This document shows positions 27,652 to 36,778 of a DNA stretch of 64,000 nt, one piece after another (the first letter of the stretch is position 1; each line of letters starts with the position of its first letter). A program made the translations under genes and the position numbers. Source of the DNA: Sphingobacterium bovisgrunnientis. GTDB lineage: Bacteria > Bacteroidota > Bacteroidia > Sphingobacteriales > Sphingobacteriaceae. The notes under the pieces are model-generated. The model was not told the DNA's origin. It worked only from the letters and a program-made list of their open reading frames with translations, and made no database searches. The stretch is taken from NCBI RefSeq assembly GCF_009829085.1, contig NZ_WUQY01000008.1, positions 49,759-113,758 on the forward strand, read 5' to 3'.

Positions 27652-28842
27652 ATGGCCAATATTAAGAGTAAGATTCAACAGTTGGCAAAGGAATTCTTTT
27701 CTGAGACGGTAGAAATTCGTCGCCACCTTCATCGTAATCCTGAACTTTCTTTCGAAGAACACAATACTTCCGCATTTGTAAAAGCATCATTAGGTAAATT
27801 AGGAATACCCTATCAATCTATGGCAAATACGGGTGTAGTCGGCTTGATTACAGGTGATTTGCCCTCAGACAAAGTAATTGCTTTGCGCGCAGACATGGAT
27901 GCTTTGCCTATTACAGAGGTAGAAGGACGCTCATATGGTTCTCAAAATGTAGGCGTAATGCATGCTTGCGGACATGATGTGCACACATCGTCGTTGCTGG
28001 GGGTTGCCAAAATATTGAACGAGTTGAGATCCCAATTCGGCGGTCAAATAAAATTAATATTTCAGCCGGGAGAAGAAAGATTGCCAGGCGGTGCTTCGAT
28101 AATGATTAAGGAAGGTGTTTTGGAGAATCCTACGCCTCAGGCTGTTTTCGGGCAGCATGTCATGCCCTTTATAGAAGTTGGTAAAGTTGGATTTCGCTCA
28201 GGTCAATACATGGCTTCGTGTGACGAATTGTTTATGACAGTGCGTGGCAAGGGTGGTCACGGTGCGCAGCCGCATCAAAATATAGACCCAATTGCGATTA
28301 CAGCGCAGATAATATCAGCATTACAACAAGTGGTAAGCCGCTTTGCAGACCCTCGTATTCCTACGGTTCTATCGTGGGGAAAAATCATTGGCAATGGTGC
28401 AACGAATATCATTCCAGATGAAGTGTATTTGGAAGGAACTTTCCGTACATTCAATGAAGAATGGCGGGCTCAGGCACACGAGAAGATGGTAAAAATTGCT
28501 GTCGGAATAGCTGAAAGTATGGATGCTACCTGTGATTTTGAAGTGAGAAAGGGCTATCCTTATCTGGTAAATGAGCCAGCGACAACAGCCTTAGCGCGTA
28601 AAGCTGCGGTAGAATATTTGGGAGAGGAGAATGTAGTTGAATTGGATTTATGGCCTGCGGCAGAAGATTTTTCATACTATTCCCAAGTTGCGAATGCATG
28701 TTTCTATCGTCTAGGGACAGGAAATCAATCAAAAGGTATCCAATCTGCGGTTCATACGCCGACATTTGATATTGATGAAGATGCTTTAGAATTAAGTATC
28801 GGTTTAATGTCTTATATCGCTATTTCAAAACTTACAAAATAA
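27652..28842 (+). CDS. M20 family amidohydrolase (aminoacylase/hippurate hydrolase type)
   Basis: 396 residues. Catalytic domain starts near IRRHLHRNPELSFEEHNTS, with the metal motifs ALRADMDALPI, MHACGHDVHTSSLLG, QPGEERLPGGAS (catalytic Glu), and a late AAEDFSYYSQ. The dimerisation lid domain carries the RGKGGHGAQPHQNIDP segment. Members deacylate N-acyl amino acids, hippurate or N-acetyl-diaminopimelate; the exact substrate cannot be read from sequence. Third of a close plus-strand series after secA. Confidence 0.93.
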   Translation: MANIKSKIQQLAKEFFSETVEIRRHLHRNPELSFEEHNTSAFVKASLGKLGIPYQSMANTGVVGLITGDLPSDKVIALRADMDALPITEVEGRSYGSQNVGVMHACGHDVHTSSLLGVAKILNELRSQFGGQIKLIFQPGEERLPGGASIMIKEGVLENPTPQAVFGQHVMPFIEVGKVGFRSGQYMASCDELFMTVRGKGGHGAQPHQNIDPIAITAQIISALQQVVSRFADPRIPTVLSWGKIIGNGATNIIPDEVYLEGTFRTFNEEWRAQAHEKMVKIAVGIAESMDATCDFEVRKGYPYLVNEPATTALARKAAVEYLGEENVVELDLWPAAEDFSYYSQVANACFYRLGTGNQSKGIQSAVHTPTFDIDEDALELSIGLMSYIAISKLTK

Positions 28843-28848
28843 AGTTTC

Positions 28849-29409
28849 ATGTCATCGCACCATATTGTTCGTGAAAATCAGGAACCTGCTTTATTGGTAG
28901 AAAATTTTCATGCCTTGTCGGAGGAATATTTGGGGCAAATTTTGGAATGGTCGCCGACAATTATCACAACGGAGGATAACATAGATTTCTTTTTGGCTGA
29001 AGATACAAAGGTTGACTTTCTATATGCACATGCTATCGATTCTTCGCAAGAAGAAATAAAGCTGATTACCCCAAAGACAACTTTCTTAAGAGACAGCTTG
29101 GATTATTTGATTGCCAATAATTACAAAGCCGTTAATATTTTTTCTATGTCCTTAGAGGCTTCTTTCTTAGAATATGCACATCACATAAATATTGTTGCTT
29201 TCGTGGAAGGGATTCGCTATGTCTTGATCCAATCTCACTATGAGAAATGGAAAGTAAAAGGGCAAAAAATGTATATCAACGTCTCTGAAATCAAATCATT
29301 TAATGGGTTGAAGTTTTTGCAAGATAATGTTTTTGCAGTGGAGCACGATGGTTTTGTTGTGTTAGAAATGAATACCGATAATTTTGTTTTTGTTGGAGAA
29401 GAAATATAA
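28849..29409 (+). CDS. Thiamine-pyrophosphokinase-like protein lacking the usual active-site motifs
   Basis: 186 residues. The N-terminus SSHHIVRENQEPALLVEN matches, as I recall it, the thiamine diphosphokinase of Bacteroidota (SSHHIVREKQEPALIIANGE), and LDYLIANNYKAVNIFSMSLEASF fits the following helix. Where real enzymes have the aspartate-rich GD(F)D and NKTD nucleotide/thiamine site, this protein reads DFLYAHAIDSSQEE and TPKTTFLRDSLD. It is also shorter than the enzyme (about 205-215). Catalysis is unlikely; a regulatory or degenerate paralogue is inferred. It lies 6 nt after the M20 gene and 1 nt before a GNAT gene. Confidence 0.55.
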   Translation: MSSHHIVRENQEPALLVENFHALSEEYLGQILEWSPTIITTEDNIDFFLAEDTKVDFLYAHAIDSSQEEIKLITPKTTFLRDSLDYLIANNYKAVNIFSMSLEASFLEYAHHINIVAFVEGIRYVLIQSHYEKWKVKGQKMYINVSEIKSFNGLKFLQDNVFAVEHDGFVVLEMNTDNFVFVGEEI

Positions 29410-29410
29410 C

Positions 29411-29896
29411 ATGTTTAGTATTCGTCGGGCAAATTTAGCGGAAGCAGAAATCATTCATCGATTAGCTCATCAGATTTATTACCCAACTTATACAGGTATA
29501 TTATCTGATGATCAAATGAAATTTATGTTGGAAAGAAGTTACTCGGTTCAGGCTCTTCAGGAGAGCATGCAAACCGATCAAGACTTTTATCTAGCTTTTG
29601 ATAAAGAAAAACCTATTGGGTTTATAGCTTTGAAGGATAGGGTTGAGGATATATTACGCATAGAAAAGCTGTATTTATTACCGCAAACTCAAGGTAAAGG
29701 GTTTGGTAAAGAATTAATTTCTTTTGCAATAGCAGAAGCTAAATCAAAAAACATAAATAGAGTACAATTAAACGTTAACCGTGGAAATAAGGCTTATTAT
29801 TTCTATTTAAAGATGGGCTTTACCGTTGTCCATGAAATCGATATCCCCTATTTTGATTATATATTGGACGATTACGTTATGGAAATACGTCTATAA
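29411..29896 (+). CDS. GNAT family N-acetyltransferase
   Basis: 161 residues from the ATG at 29411, right after the previous stop; an earlier TTG at 29384 lies inside the preceding gene and is rejected. GNAT fold: FSIRRANLAEAEIIHRL (strand 1 and helix 1), IEKLYLLPQTQGKGFGKELI carrying the acetyl-CoA pyrophosphate loop Q-G-K-G-F-G, and LNVNRGNKAYYFYLKMGF. The acceptor is unknown; the closest general type is protein/peptide N-acetyltransferase (RimI-like). Confidence 0.9.
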   Translation: MFSIRRANLAEAEIIHRLAHQIYYPTYTGILSDDQMKFMLERSYSVQALQESMQTDQDFYLAFDKEKPIGFIALKDRVEDILRIEKLYLLPQTQGKGFGKELISFAIAEAKSKNINRVQLNVNRGNKAYYFYLKMGFTVVHEIDIPYFDYILDDYVMEIRL

Positions 29897-30350
29897 TATT
29901 GTTACAAAAATTTTGAAGTTTTAAATATAATCTCTACATTAGATTATTAACCAAATTATAAACAATAACATAAAACTTTTTTTAAAAGGTATTTCTACTG
30001 ATTGTAAACATAAAATAAAACGCTTAAATCAATAAGTGTCATTTTAACAATTATTTAGTTCTATGCAGCTGTCTTGGTTGAATTATGCCTAGGAATTTTT
30101 GTTTAACACAATAAGTGTCAATTTAACACTAATTATAGTTGCTCGAGATTAGATATTCGTATCGCCTGTGTAGAATACTAAATAGTACAATACAAATTAG
30201 GTATTACTAATCAGTATTAAAATAGCGAGAAAAGTTTTTGAAAAGATTAATTATGAACTACAGCTAAAAGACTTTCTTGAGCAGGGAAACAAGGTTTTCT
30301 ACTCATTCCTTTCTTTATCATTTTAATTACCAATTATAAAAACATTTCTA
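29897..30350. promoter_or_regulatory. 454-bp AT-rich spacer before PUL 2 with a duplicated 19-mer
   Basis: AATAAGTGTCATTTTAACA (30031-30049) and AATAAGTGTCAATTTAACA (30110-30128) match at 18 of 19 positions, 79 bp apart. The second lies in AGTGT-N7-ACACT (an inverted pair). They could be operator or sigma-factor sites for the susC downstream. No TAnnTTTG box, RNA or gene is evident in the rest. Confidence 0.45.
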
Positions 30351-33300
30351 ATGAATGGATTACGACTTATATTTATCACAATTATCTTAAGCGCGATCTC
30401 AACACTAAATAGTATTGCACAAGACATAAAGGTCAAAGGTGTGATACGAGATACAACGGGAGGGATACCCAGTGTATCTATTAAAGTGAGAGGAGCGACG
30501 ACATTGACATTATCATCTGATGGATTTGGGCGTTTTGAATTTAATTCTAAAAAAGAAGCCCAAGTGGACTTTCAATCGGTGGGGTTTAAAACAGCCACTA
30601 TTAATCTTGCGAATCAATCTATAAACTCAAACAATGAGATTCTATTAGACATTTTCTTAGAAAAGATTGAGTCTGAGATTGAAGAAGTGACAGTAACAGG
30701 TTTTGGTGGAACGCAAAAGAAAGCAAGTTTGGTGAGTGCTATTACCACTGTGAATGTTAAGGAGCTAAAAACAGCTTCTTCAAATCTTACGAATGCTTTG
30801 GCTGGTCGGGTGGCTGGTATGATTGCTTTTCAAAGCAGCGGTGAACCCGGTCTAGGAACAGATAATTCCACTTTTTACATTCGCGGACTTTCTACATTTG
30901 GTACAGGAAAACAAGATCCATTAATCTTAATAGATGGAATTGAATCATCTCCAACTGATATGGCTCGTCTACAGCCTGACGATATTTCTGATTTTTCGGT
31001 TTTAAAGGATGCGGCAGCAGCTTCTGTGTATGGTGCTCGTGGTGCAAATGGTGTAATTCTTATCAATACTAAAATGGGTATGGATGGCGCACCTAAATTC
31101 AATTTCAGAGCTGAAAATAGATTATCCTCAAATACTAAAAATTTGAAATTCGCTGACAATATTACCTATATGCGAATGGCTAATGAGGCAGCTTTATCGA
31201 GAACTCCAAATGGTATAGAGCCATATACTCAAAACAAAATTTTTAGTACAATCGACGGTGACGACCCATATCTTTTTCCGAGTAATGATTGGGTTTCCAT
31301 GTTAATTAAGGACTATACCAATAATCAAGGCTATAATTTAAATATTTCAGGAGGTACGCCTAGAGGTAGGTATTATATCGCAGGAACGTTCAATCGTGAT
31401 AATGGCGTTTTAAATGTTGAGCCTATTAATAATTTTAACAGTAATATCAAACTAAATAATTACTCATTACGTGTAAATGTGGATTTCAGTGTCACAAAAA
31501 GTACCACAGCTATAGTAAGAATGTATGGTCAATTTGATGACTATAGTGGACCTATCGGGGGTGGTGCGCGTACATTTGATAATGCGATGAATGCCAATCC
31601 TGTAATTTTTCCTGCCATATACCCCGCGTCAAAACTTCCATTTATTGAACATCCATTGTTTGGTTCTAGTCAGACACGTAATACAGATTTAACAATAGGT
31701 TCATCCATGTATATGAATCCTTATGCGGAGATGGTGAAAGGATATCAAGCGTATAAAACTTCAAATTTGCAACCTCAGATCGAGATCAAACAAGATTTGA
31801 ATGGCATTACTGAAGGACTTTCAGCACGTGCTATGGGCTATTTAAGAAGATATGCGTACTCAAGTGCTAGCAGAAATTATACGCCATTTTATTACGAGTC
31901 AATAATTAATTCGCAAGATGGTTCCTATAATTTAAAGGCCTTAAATGATGGTTCTACAAACGCATTATTACCTACAGGAACGGAGTATTTAGGTTATGAT
32001 ACCCCCCCAAGTGAAGTAGATTCTCGAATATGGTTGGAAGGAACAATTAATTACAGTAGGATTTTTGCAGAAAATCATGCTGTAAGTGGTATGCTTGTGT
32101 CATACATTTCAAGTTTTGAATCCGTAACTGGAAATAATTTGCTTATTGAAACTCTTCCTAGTCGTAATGCTGGGATTTCAGGTCGTTTTACATACGGCTT
32201 CAAAGATCGTTATTTAGCAGAGTTTAATTTTGGTTATAATGGTTCTGAACGATTTGATTCCAATCATCGTTGGGGTATATTTCCTTCATTTGGAATAGGT
32301 TATAGAGTATCAGAAGAATCATTTTTCGAACCTTTGAAATCCGTTATTAGCAATTTCAAAATAAGGGGTACATATGGATTAGTGGGTAATGATGCAATAG
32401 GGAATAGCCGAGATCGATTTTTCTACTTATCAAATGTTAATTTAAATAATGGAGATTATGGTTCCGTATTTGGACGTGATGATGGGGCTGCTCGTTATTC
32501 TAGACCTGGTGTATCTATTTCTAGGTATGCAAATCAAAATATTACCTGGGAATTATCTAAACAATTAAATTTAGGTGCAGACATTAGTATAGCGAACAAA
32601 CTAGATCTTATTGTTGATGTATTTCAACAAAAGCGATCAAATATTTTACAACCTGTTTCTGGTATTGATAATGCTTCAGGTTTAATGGCGAGCCCTTGGT
32701 CGAATTATGGGCGTGTAAATTCTAAGGGATTAGATTTGTCTTTAAATTATAGAAAAAATTTCTCTCAAAACTTCTGGATGGATGCACGTGGAACGTTTAC
32801 ATATGCCACTACAGAAATAGTGAAAGTCGACGAATTACCATATTCTGATAATCTATCTCACTTAACTCGTAAGGGATATTCAATTAATCAAGCTTGGGGT
32901 TATGTAGCTGAGCGTTTATTTATAGATAACGAAGAGGTTGCCAATTCTCCTACCCAATTTGGAGACTTGGGTTTATTAGCTGGAGATATAAAATATAGAG
33001 ATATCACACATGATGGTATAATAGATGATGACGATAAGGTGGCTATCGGTTATCCAACGGAACCTGAGATTTTATTTGGTTTTGGTTCTAGTTTTGGATT
33101 TAAAAATTTTGATTTCGGGTTTTTCTTCCAAGGAGCGGCTCAATATTCGTTTTTTATAAATTCAAATCAAATACAGCCATTTTATAATTATACACATCCA
33201 GATACAGGAATACCAGGATACCAAACCGGTTTATTAAAAGTCATAGCAGATGATTATTGGTCAGAAAGTAATCAAGATGTGTATGCTATGTGGCCAAGAC

Positions 33301-33566
33301 TAAGTACTTGGAGAGTAGGTCCAAATAATCAAACATCTACATGGTGGATGCGCAATGGAGGATTTTTGAGGTTGAAGAGTATTGATATTGGTTATAACAT
33401 CAAGTCATTAGAAAAATTCAAAATCAAAAACGCGCGTGTGTATTTATCTGGCTCGAATTTGTTTTTGTTGAGTGACTTCAAACTTTGGGATGTAGAAATG
33501 AGAGGTAATGGATTAGGATATCCATTACAGTCCGTTTACAACCTAGGTATTCAAATTAATTTATAA
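30351..33566 (+). CDS. SusC/RagA family TonB-dependent outer-membrane transporter (pair 2)
   Basis: 1071 residues. Signal peptide to about 23 (STLNSIAQ), CarboxypepD_reg-like domain (VKGVIRDTTGGIPSVSIKVRG), then EEVTVTGFGGTQKK, a variant of the usual GYGTQKK with one extra glycine, the plug (LTNALAGRVAGMIAFQSSGEPG, IRGLSTFGTG, DGIESSPTDMARLQPDDI, KDAAAASVYGARGANGVILI) and the barrel ending in YNLGIQINL. It is the first gene of a four-gene surface-capture operon. It is distinct from pair 1. The substrate is not evident. Confidence 0.95.
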   Translation: MNGLRLIFITIILSAISTLNSIAQDIKVKGVIRDTTGGIPSVSIKVRGATTLTLSSDGFGRFEFNSKKEAQVDFQSVGFKTATINLANQSINSNNEILLDIFLEKIESEIEEVTVTGFGGTQKKASLVSAITTVNVKELKTASSNLTNALAGRVAGMIAFQSSGEPGLGTDNSTFYIRGLSTFGTGKQDPLILIDGIESSPTDMARLQPDDISDFSVLKDAAAASVYGARGANGVILINTKMGMDGAPKFNFRAENRLSSNTKNLKFADNITYMRMANEAALSRTPNGIEPYTQNKIFSTIDGDDPYLFPSNDWVSMLIKDYTNNQGYNLNISGGTPRGRYYIAGTFNRDNGVLNVEPINNFNSNIKLNNYSLRVNVDFSVTKSTTAIVRMYGQFDDYSGPIGGGARTFDNAMNANPVIFPAIYPASKLPFIEHPLFGSSQTRNTDLTIGSSMYMNPYAEMVKGYQAYKTSNLQPQIEIKQDLNGITEGLSARAMGYLRRYAYSSASRNYTPFYYESIINSQDGSYNLKALNDGSTNALLPTGTEYLGYDTPPSEVDSRIWLEGTINYSRIFAENHAVSGMLVSYISSFESVTGNNLLIETLPSRNAGISGRFTYGFKDRYLAEFNFGYNGSERFDSNHRWGIFPSFGIGYRVSEESFFEPLKSVISNFKIRGTYGLVGNDAIGNSRDRFFYLSNVNLNNGDYGSVFGRDDGAARYSRPGVSISRYANQNITWELSKQLNLGADISIANKLDLIVDVFQQKRSNILQPVSGIDNASGLMASPWSNYGRVNSKGLDLSLNYRKNFSQNFWMDARGTFTYATTEIVKVDELPYSDNLSHLTRKGYSINQAWGYVAERLFIDNEEVANSPTQFGDLGLLAGDIKYRDITHDGIIDDDDKVAIGYPTEPEILFGFGSSFGFKNFDFGFFFQGAAQYSFFINSNQIQPFYNYTHPDTGIPGYQTGLLKVIADDYWSESNQDVYAMWPRLSTWRVGPNNQTSTWWMRNGGFLRLKSIDIGYNIKSLEKFKIKNARVYLSGSNLFLLSDFKLWDVEMRGNGLGYPLQSVYNLGIQINL

Positions 33567-33583
33567 CCTATAACGTGGAAATC

Positions 33584-35548
33584 ATGAAAATAAAGGAAAT
33601 AAAGGGGAATGCTAAAGTTGGCGTTTCAATGGTATGTGTTTCATTTTCAATGTTATTTAATTCTTGTTCTAAGTTTTTGGACATTGTTCCTGATAATGTA
33701 TCTGTAATAGAGCACGCTTTCAAATTAAGAATAGAAGCTGAAAAATACTTATTTACTTGCTATTCTTATCTGCCAGAAAATGGTGACGGGTGGTTTAATG
33801 TAGGTATGATGTCTGGGGATGAAATTTGGTTGCCACAAAATGATCAAGCACATTGGCATCCCGCTTTTAGAATAGCGCAAGGTATGCAAAATAAAGGGCG
33901 ACCATATTTTAATGAATGGGGGGGGGACTTGAAAGGTGGTGATGGCCGATTTAATTATTTACGTATTTGGCAAGCTATTAGACATTGTAACATCTTCTTG
34001 GAAACAATACAAGAAGAAAACGTAGCACCTGATTTGAACAGCTTTGAGCGTCAAAGATGGATTGGTGAAGTAGAATTTTTAAAGGCATACTATCATTTCT
34101 ACATGTTGCGTATGTATGGACCAATTCCTATCGTGGATGTAAATGCTTCTGAATCATCAGAACCTGAAGATTTGTATTACAAAAGGATGCATGTAGATGA
34201 CGTCGTAAATTTTATATCCAATCTTTTAGATCAGGCCATCGAAAAACTGCCTGAACGTATTACAGATGAAAATACAGAATTGGGGAGAATTACCAAACCA
34301 ATAGCTTTAGCTATCAAATCACGGGTATGGCAATTAGCAGCTTCACCACTGTTCAATGGTAATACAGACTACATTGATTTAGTTGATAAAGATGGTATTA
34401 GCTTAGTTAGTACAACCTATGATGCTACTAAATGGGAAAAGGCCAGAGATGCTGCTAAGGCGGCTATAGACATTGCTGAAGCGAACAGTGTGAAATTATA
34501 TACCTACACCAATGATAGGTACAATCTAAGTACACAGACAAAGACACAATTAAATATTCGTAATGCTGTTACAGAGCGTTGGGGTGATGAGGTGGTTTGG
34601 GGCCTTTCCAATAGCTATTTTGTAAATGAAGCATTGTGTATGCCTCCATTAGCAAGGGGAAGTAATGTAGATAGATTCCAATTGCAGGGAGTATGGGCGG
34701 CACCAATTAAAGTTGCTAAACAATTTTATACAAAAAATGGAGTGCCTATAGAAGAGGATAAAACATTAGATTTTTCAAATTACATGAGCACACGGACAGC
34801 AATAACGTCTGAACGATTTTATATTGAGCCAGGCTATGTTACTGCAAGGTTGAATTATGATCGTGAACCACGTTTTTATGCCAGCTTAGGCTTTGATGGA
34901 GGTCGTTGGTATATGAAAGATGGTGTTACTGGTGGATCAGATGAAAATGGAATGTATGTTCAAGCAAAAAATGCAGAGCGTTCAGGAGTAGGTCACTTCA
35001 CAAACTGGAATGAAACAGGTTATTTCATAAAGAAGCTTGTTCATTGGGAATCAACAACTAATTCTACAAATGCCCCAACATGGAAAGCATATCCTTGGCC
35101 AGAAATACGTCTAGCTGAATTGTATTTGAGCTATGCTGAGGCTCTTAATGAAGTCAATGGAGGTTCTTCAGAGGCTATTGCTTATCTAGATAAAGTTAGG
35201 GAAAGAGCTGGGCTGGCGGGAGTAGTATCATCCTGGACCAATTTCTCAAAGTCGCCAAGTAAATTTCAATCACAAGATGGTTTACGTGAAATTATTCAAC
35301 GTGAGCGATTAAATGAATTGGCTTTTGAGGGACAGCGATTTTGGGATCTACGACGTTGGAAATTGGCAGCTGAATATTTGAATCAAGATATTACAGGGTT
35401 TACTATAACATCAAAAACTGCTGCAGGATACAATGTGGAACGGAATGTATTTAATCAGACATTTATAGCACCGCGTGATTACCTATGGCCAATTGGAAAT
35501 CATGAAATCAGACGTAATCCATTACTAGTAGAAAATCCAGGTTGGTAA
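33584..35548 (+). CDS. SusD/RagB family lipoprotein (pair 2)
   Basis: 654 residues from the ATG at 33584, preferred over the GTG at 33575. Lipobox region FSMLFNSCSKFLDIVPDN. N-terminal SusD domain with VEFLKAYYHFYMLRMYGPIPIVD; C-terminal RagB part with IIQRERLNELAFEGQRFWDLRRWKLA and end RNPLLVENPGW. It binds the ligand at the surface and closes over the upstream SusC protein, 17 nt away. Confidence 0.95.
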   Translation: MKIKEIKGNAKVGVSMVCVSFSMLFNSCSKFLDIVPDNVSVIEHAFKLRIEAEKYLFTCYSYLPENGDGWFNVGMMSGDEIWLPQNDQAHWHPAFRIAQGMQNKGRPYFNEWGGDLKGGDGRFNYLRIWQAIRHCNIFLETIQEENVAPDLNSFERQRWIGEVEFLKAYYHFYMLRMYGPIPIVDVNASESSEPEDLYYKRMHVDDVVNFISNLLDQAIEKLPERITDENTELGRITKPIALAIKSRVWQLAASPLFNGNTDYIDLVDKDGISLVSTTYDATKWEKARDAAKAAIDIAEANSVKLYTYTNDRYNLSTQTKTQLNIRNAVTERWGDEVVWGLSNSYFVNEALCMPPLARGSNVDRFQLQGVWAAPIKVAKQFYTKNGVPIEEDKTLDFSNYMSTRTAITSERFYIEPGYVTARLNYDREPRFYASLGFDGGRWYMKDGVTGGSDENGMYVQAKNAERSGVGHFTNWNETGYFIKKLVHWESTTNSTNAPTWKAYPWPEIRLAELYLSYAEALNEVNGGSSEAIAYLDKVRERAGLAGVVSSWTNFSKSPSKFQSQDGLREIIQRERLNELAFEGQRFWDLRRWKLAAEYLNQDITGFTITSKTAAGYNVERNVFNQTFIAPRDYLWPIGNHEIRRNPLLVENPGW

Positions 35549-35565
35549 TCAAAAAAAATAAATGT

Positions 35566-36768
35566 ATGAAATCAATTAGAATAAACATATTTCTAGTCAT
35601 GCTGAGTGCATTAATTGCCTTTGCATGTACCAAGCAAATTGAATACAGAGAGCCTATTGGTAATGAAAATGAGAAACCAGGAGCGGTGTCGAACATTCGT
35701 GTCATAAACCAAGAAGGGAAAGCACAAATTGTTTATGATTTGCCTAGCTCGACTAATTTAATGTACGTAAAAGCGATCTATACAATTAATACAGGTCAAG
35801 AAATAGAAGTTAAAGCATCTATTTATAAGGACACAATATTAGTTGCTGGTTTTGCTGATACGGAAGAGCACGAAGTAAAACTTTTTGCGGTAAGTCGCAA
35901 TGAAGTTTTATCTGATCCAGTAATTGTGAAAATAAAGCCCCTCGAAGCACCTTTCGTAAAGGTTTTCAAATCATTAGAAGTTACAAATGCATTTGGAGGA
36001 TATAATCTTACTGCAAAAAATCCTTCACGTGATAATGTTGCCATTATAGTAATGAAGAAAAATGTATTCAATGAGTACGAACGTGATAATCAAAAATCAG
36101 TATATACAAAGACAGATAGTATAGTTTCTAAAATCCGAGGCTTAGATACTTTGGATCACGAGTTTGCAATTTATGTACGTGACAATTGGGGAAATAATTC
36201 AGATACCATCTATACCAAAGTGAGGCCCATATTTGAAGAGCAAATGGACCCAAGCAAATTTAGAGGTTTTGTATTACCGGGCGATGCTCCTCAAGTAACG
36301 AACGGCGCAAGGTTGGAGTATGCTTGGGATGGACTATTAGGCTGGCCTAATGTAAGTTTCACACATCAAATAAATGGTGGTGACCAACCCCACATGATTA
36401 CCTTTGATATGGGGGTATCAGCCAAAATAAGTCGTTTCTGGATCCGACCTTTTCCTGAGGGTACACGATTTTATTATTTGACTACGATGAAAAGATTTGA
36501 AATTTATGGTTCTAATAATCCAAATCTTAATGGGGCATTGGACGCCTCTTGGGTATTAATGGGGAGTTATGAAGTAGTTAAGCCGTCCGGTTTACCCTAT
36601 GGCACTGATAGCGCCGAAGATCAAGCTACAGCTGCAGCAGGTTTCAATTGGGAGGCAGATTTAAATGCACCTAGGGTAAGATATATTCGAATTAGATGTC
36701 TTGAAAATTTTGCTGGAGGTACAGCTCAAAGTATTAATGAAATAAAAGTATACGGTTCTGCTTTATAG
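35566..36768 (+). CDS. Surface lipoprotein, DUF4959/DUF5000-type with discoidin-like C-terminus
   Basis: 400 residues from the ATG at 35566 (an in-frame TTG at 35542 overlaps susD). Lipobox LIAFAC, then TKQIEYREPIGNENEKPGAV, the start of many DUF4959 proteins in SusCD operons. Two fibronectin-like beta segments follow; the C-terminal half (HMITFDMGVSAKISRFWIRPFP ... RYIRIRCLENF...INEIKVYG) has a discoidin/F5_8-type galactose-binding fold, as in DUF5000. Such proteins sit at the surface and may bind glycan. No catalytic motif is seen. Confidence 0.82.
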   Translation: MKSIRINIFLVMLSALIAFACTKQIEYREPIGNENEKPGAVSNIRVINQEGKAQIVYDLPSSTNLMYVKAIYTINTGQEIEVKASIYKDTILVAGFADTEEHEVKLFAVSRNEVLSDPVIVKIKPLEAPFVKVFKSLEVTNAFGGYNLTAKNPSRDNVAIIVMKKNVFNEYERDNQKSVYTKTDSIVSKIRGLDTLDHEFAIYVRDNWGNNSDTIYTKVRPIFEEQMDPSKFRGFVLPGDAPQVTNGARLEYAWDGLLGWPNVSFTHQINGGDQPHMITFDMGVSAKISRFWIRPFPEGTRFYYLTTMKRFEIYGSNNPNLNGALDASWVLMGSYEVVKPSGLPYGTDSAEDQATAAAGFNWEADLNAPRVRYIRIRCLENFAGGTAQSINEIKVYGSAL

Positions 36769-36778
36769 AAAAGAAGTT

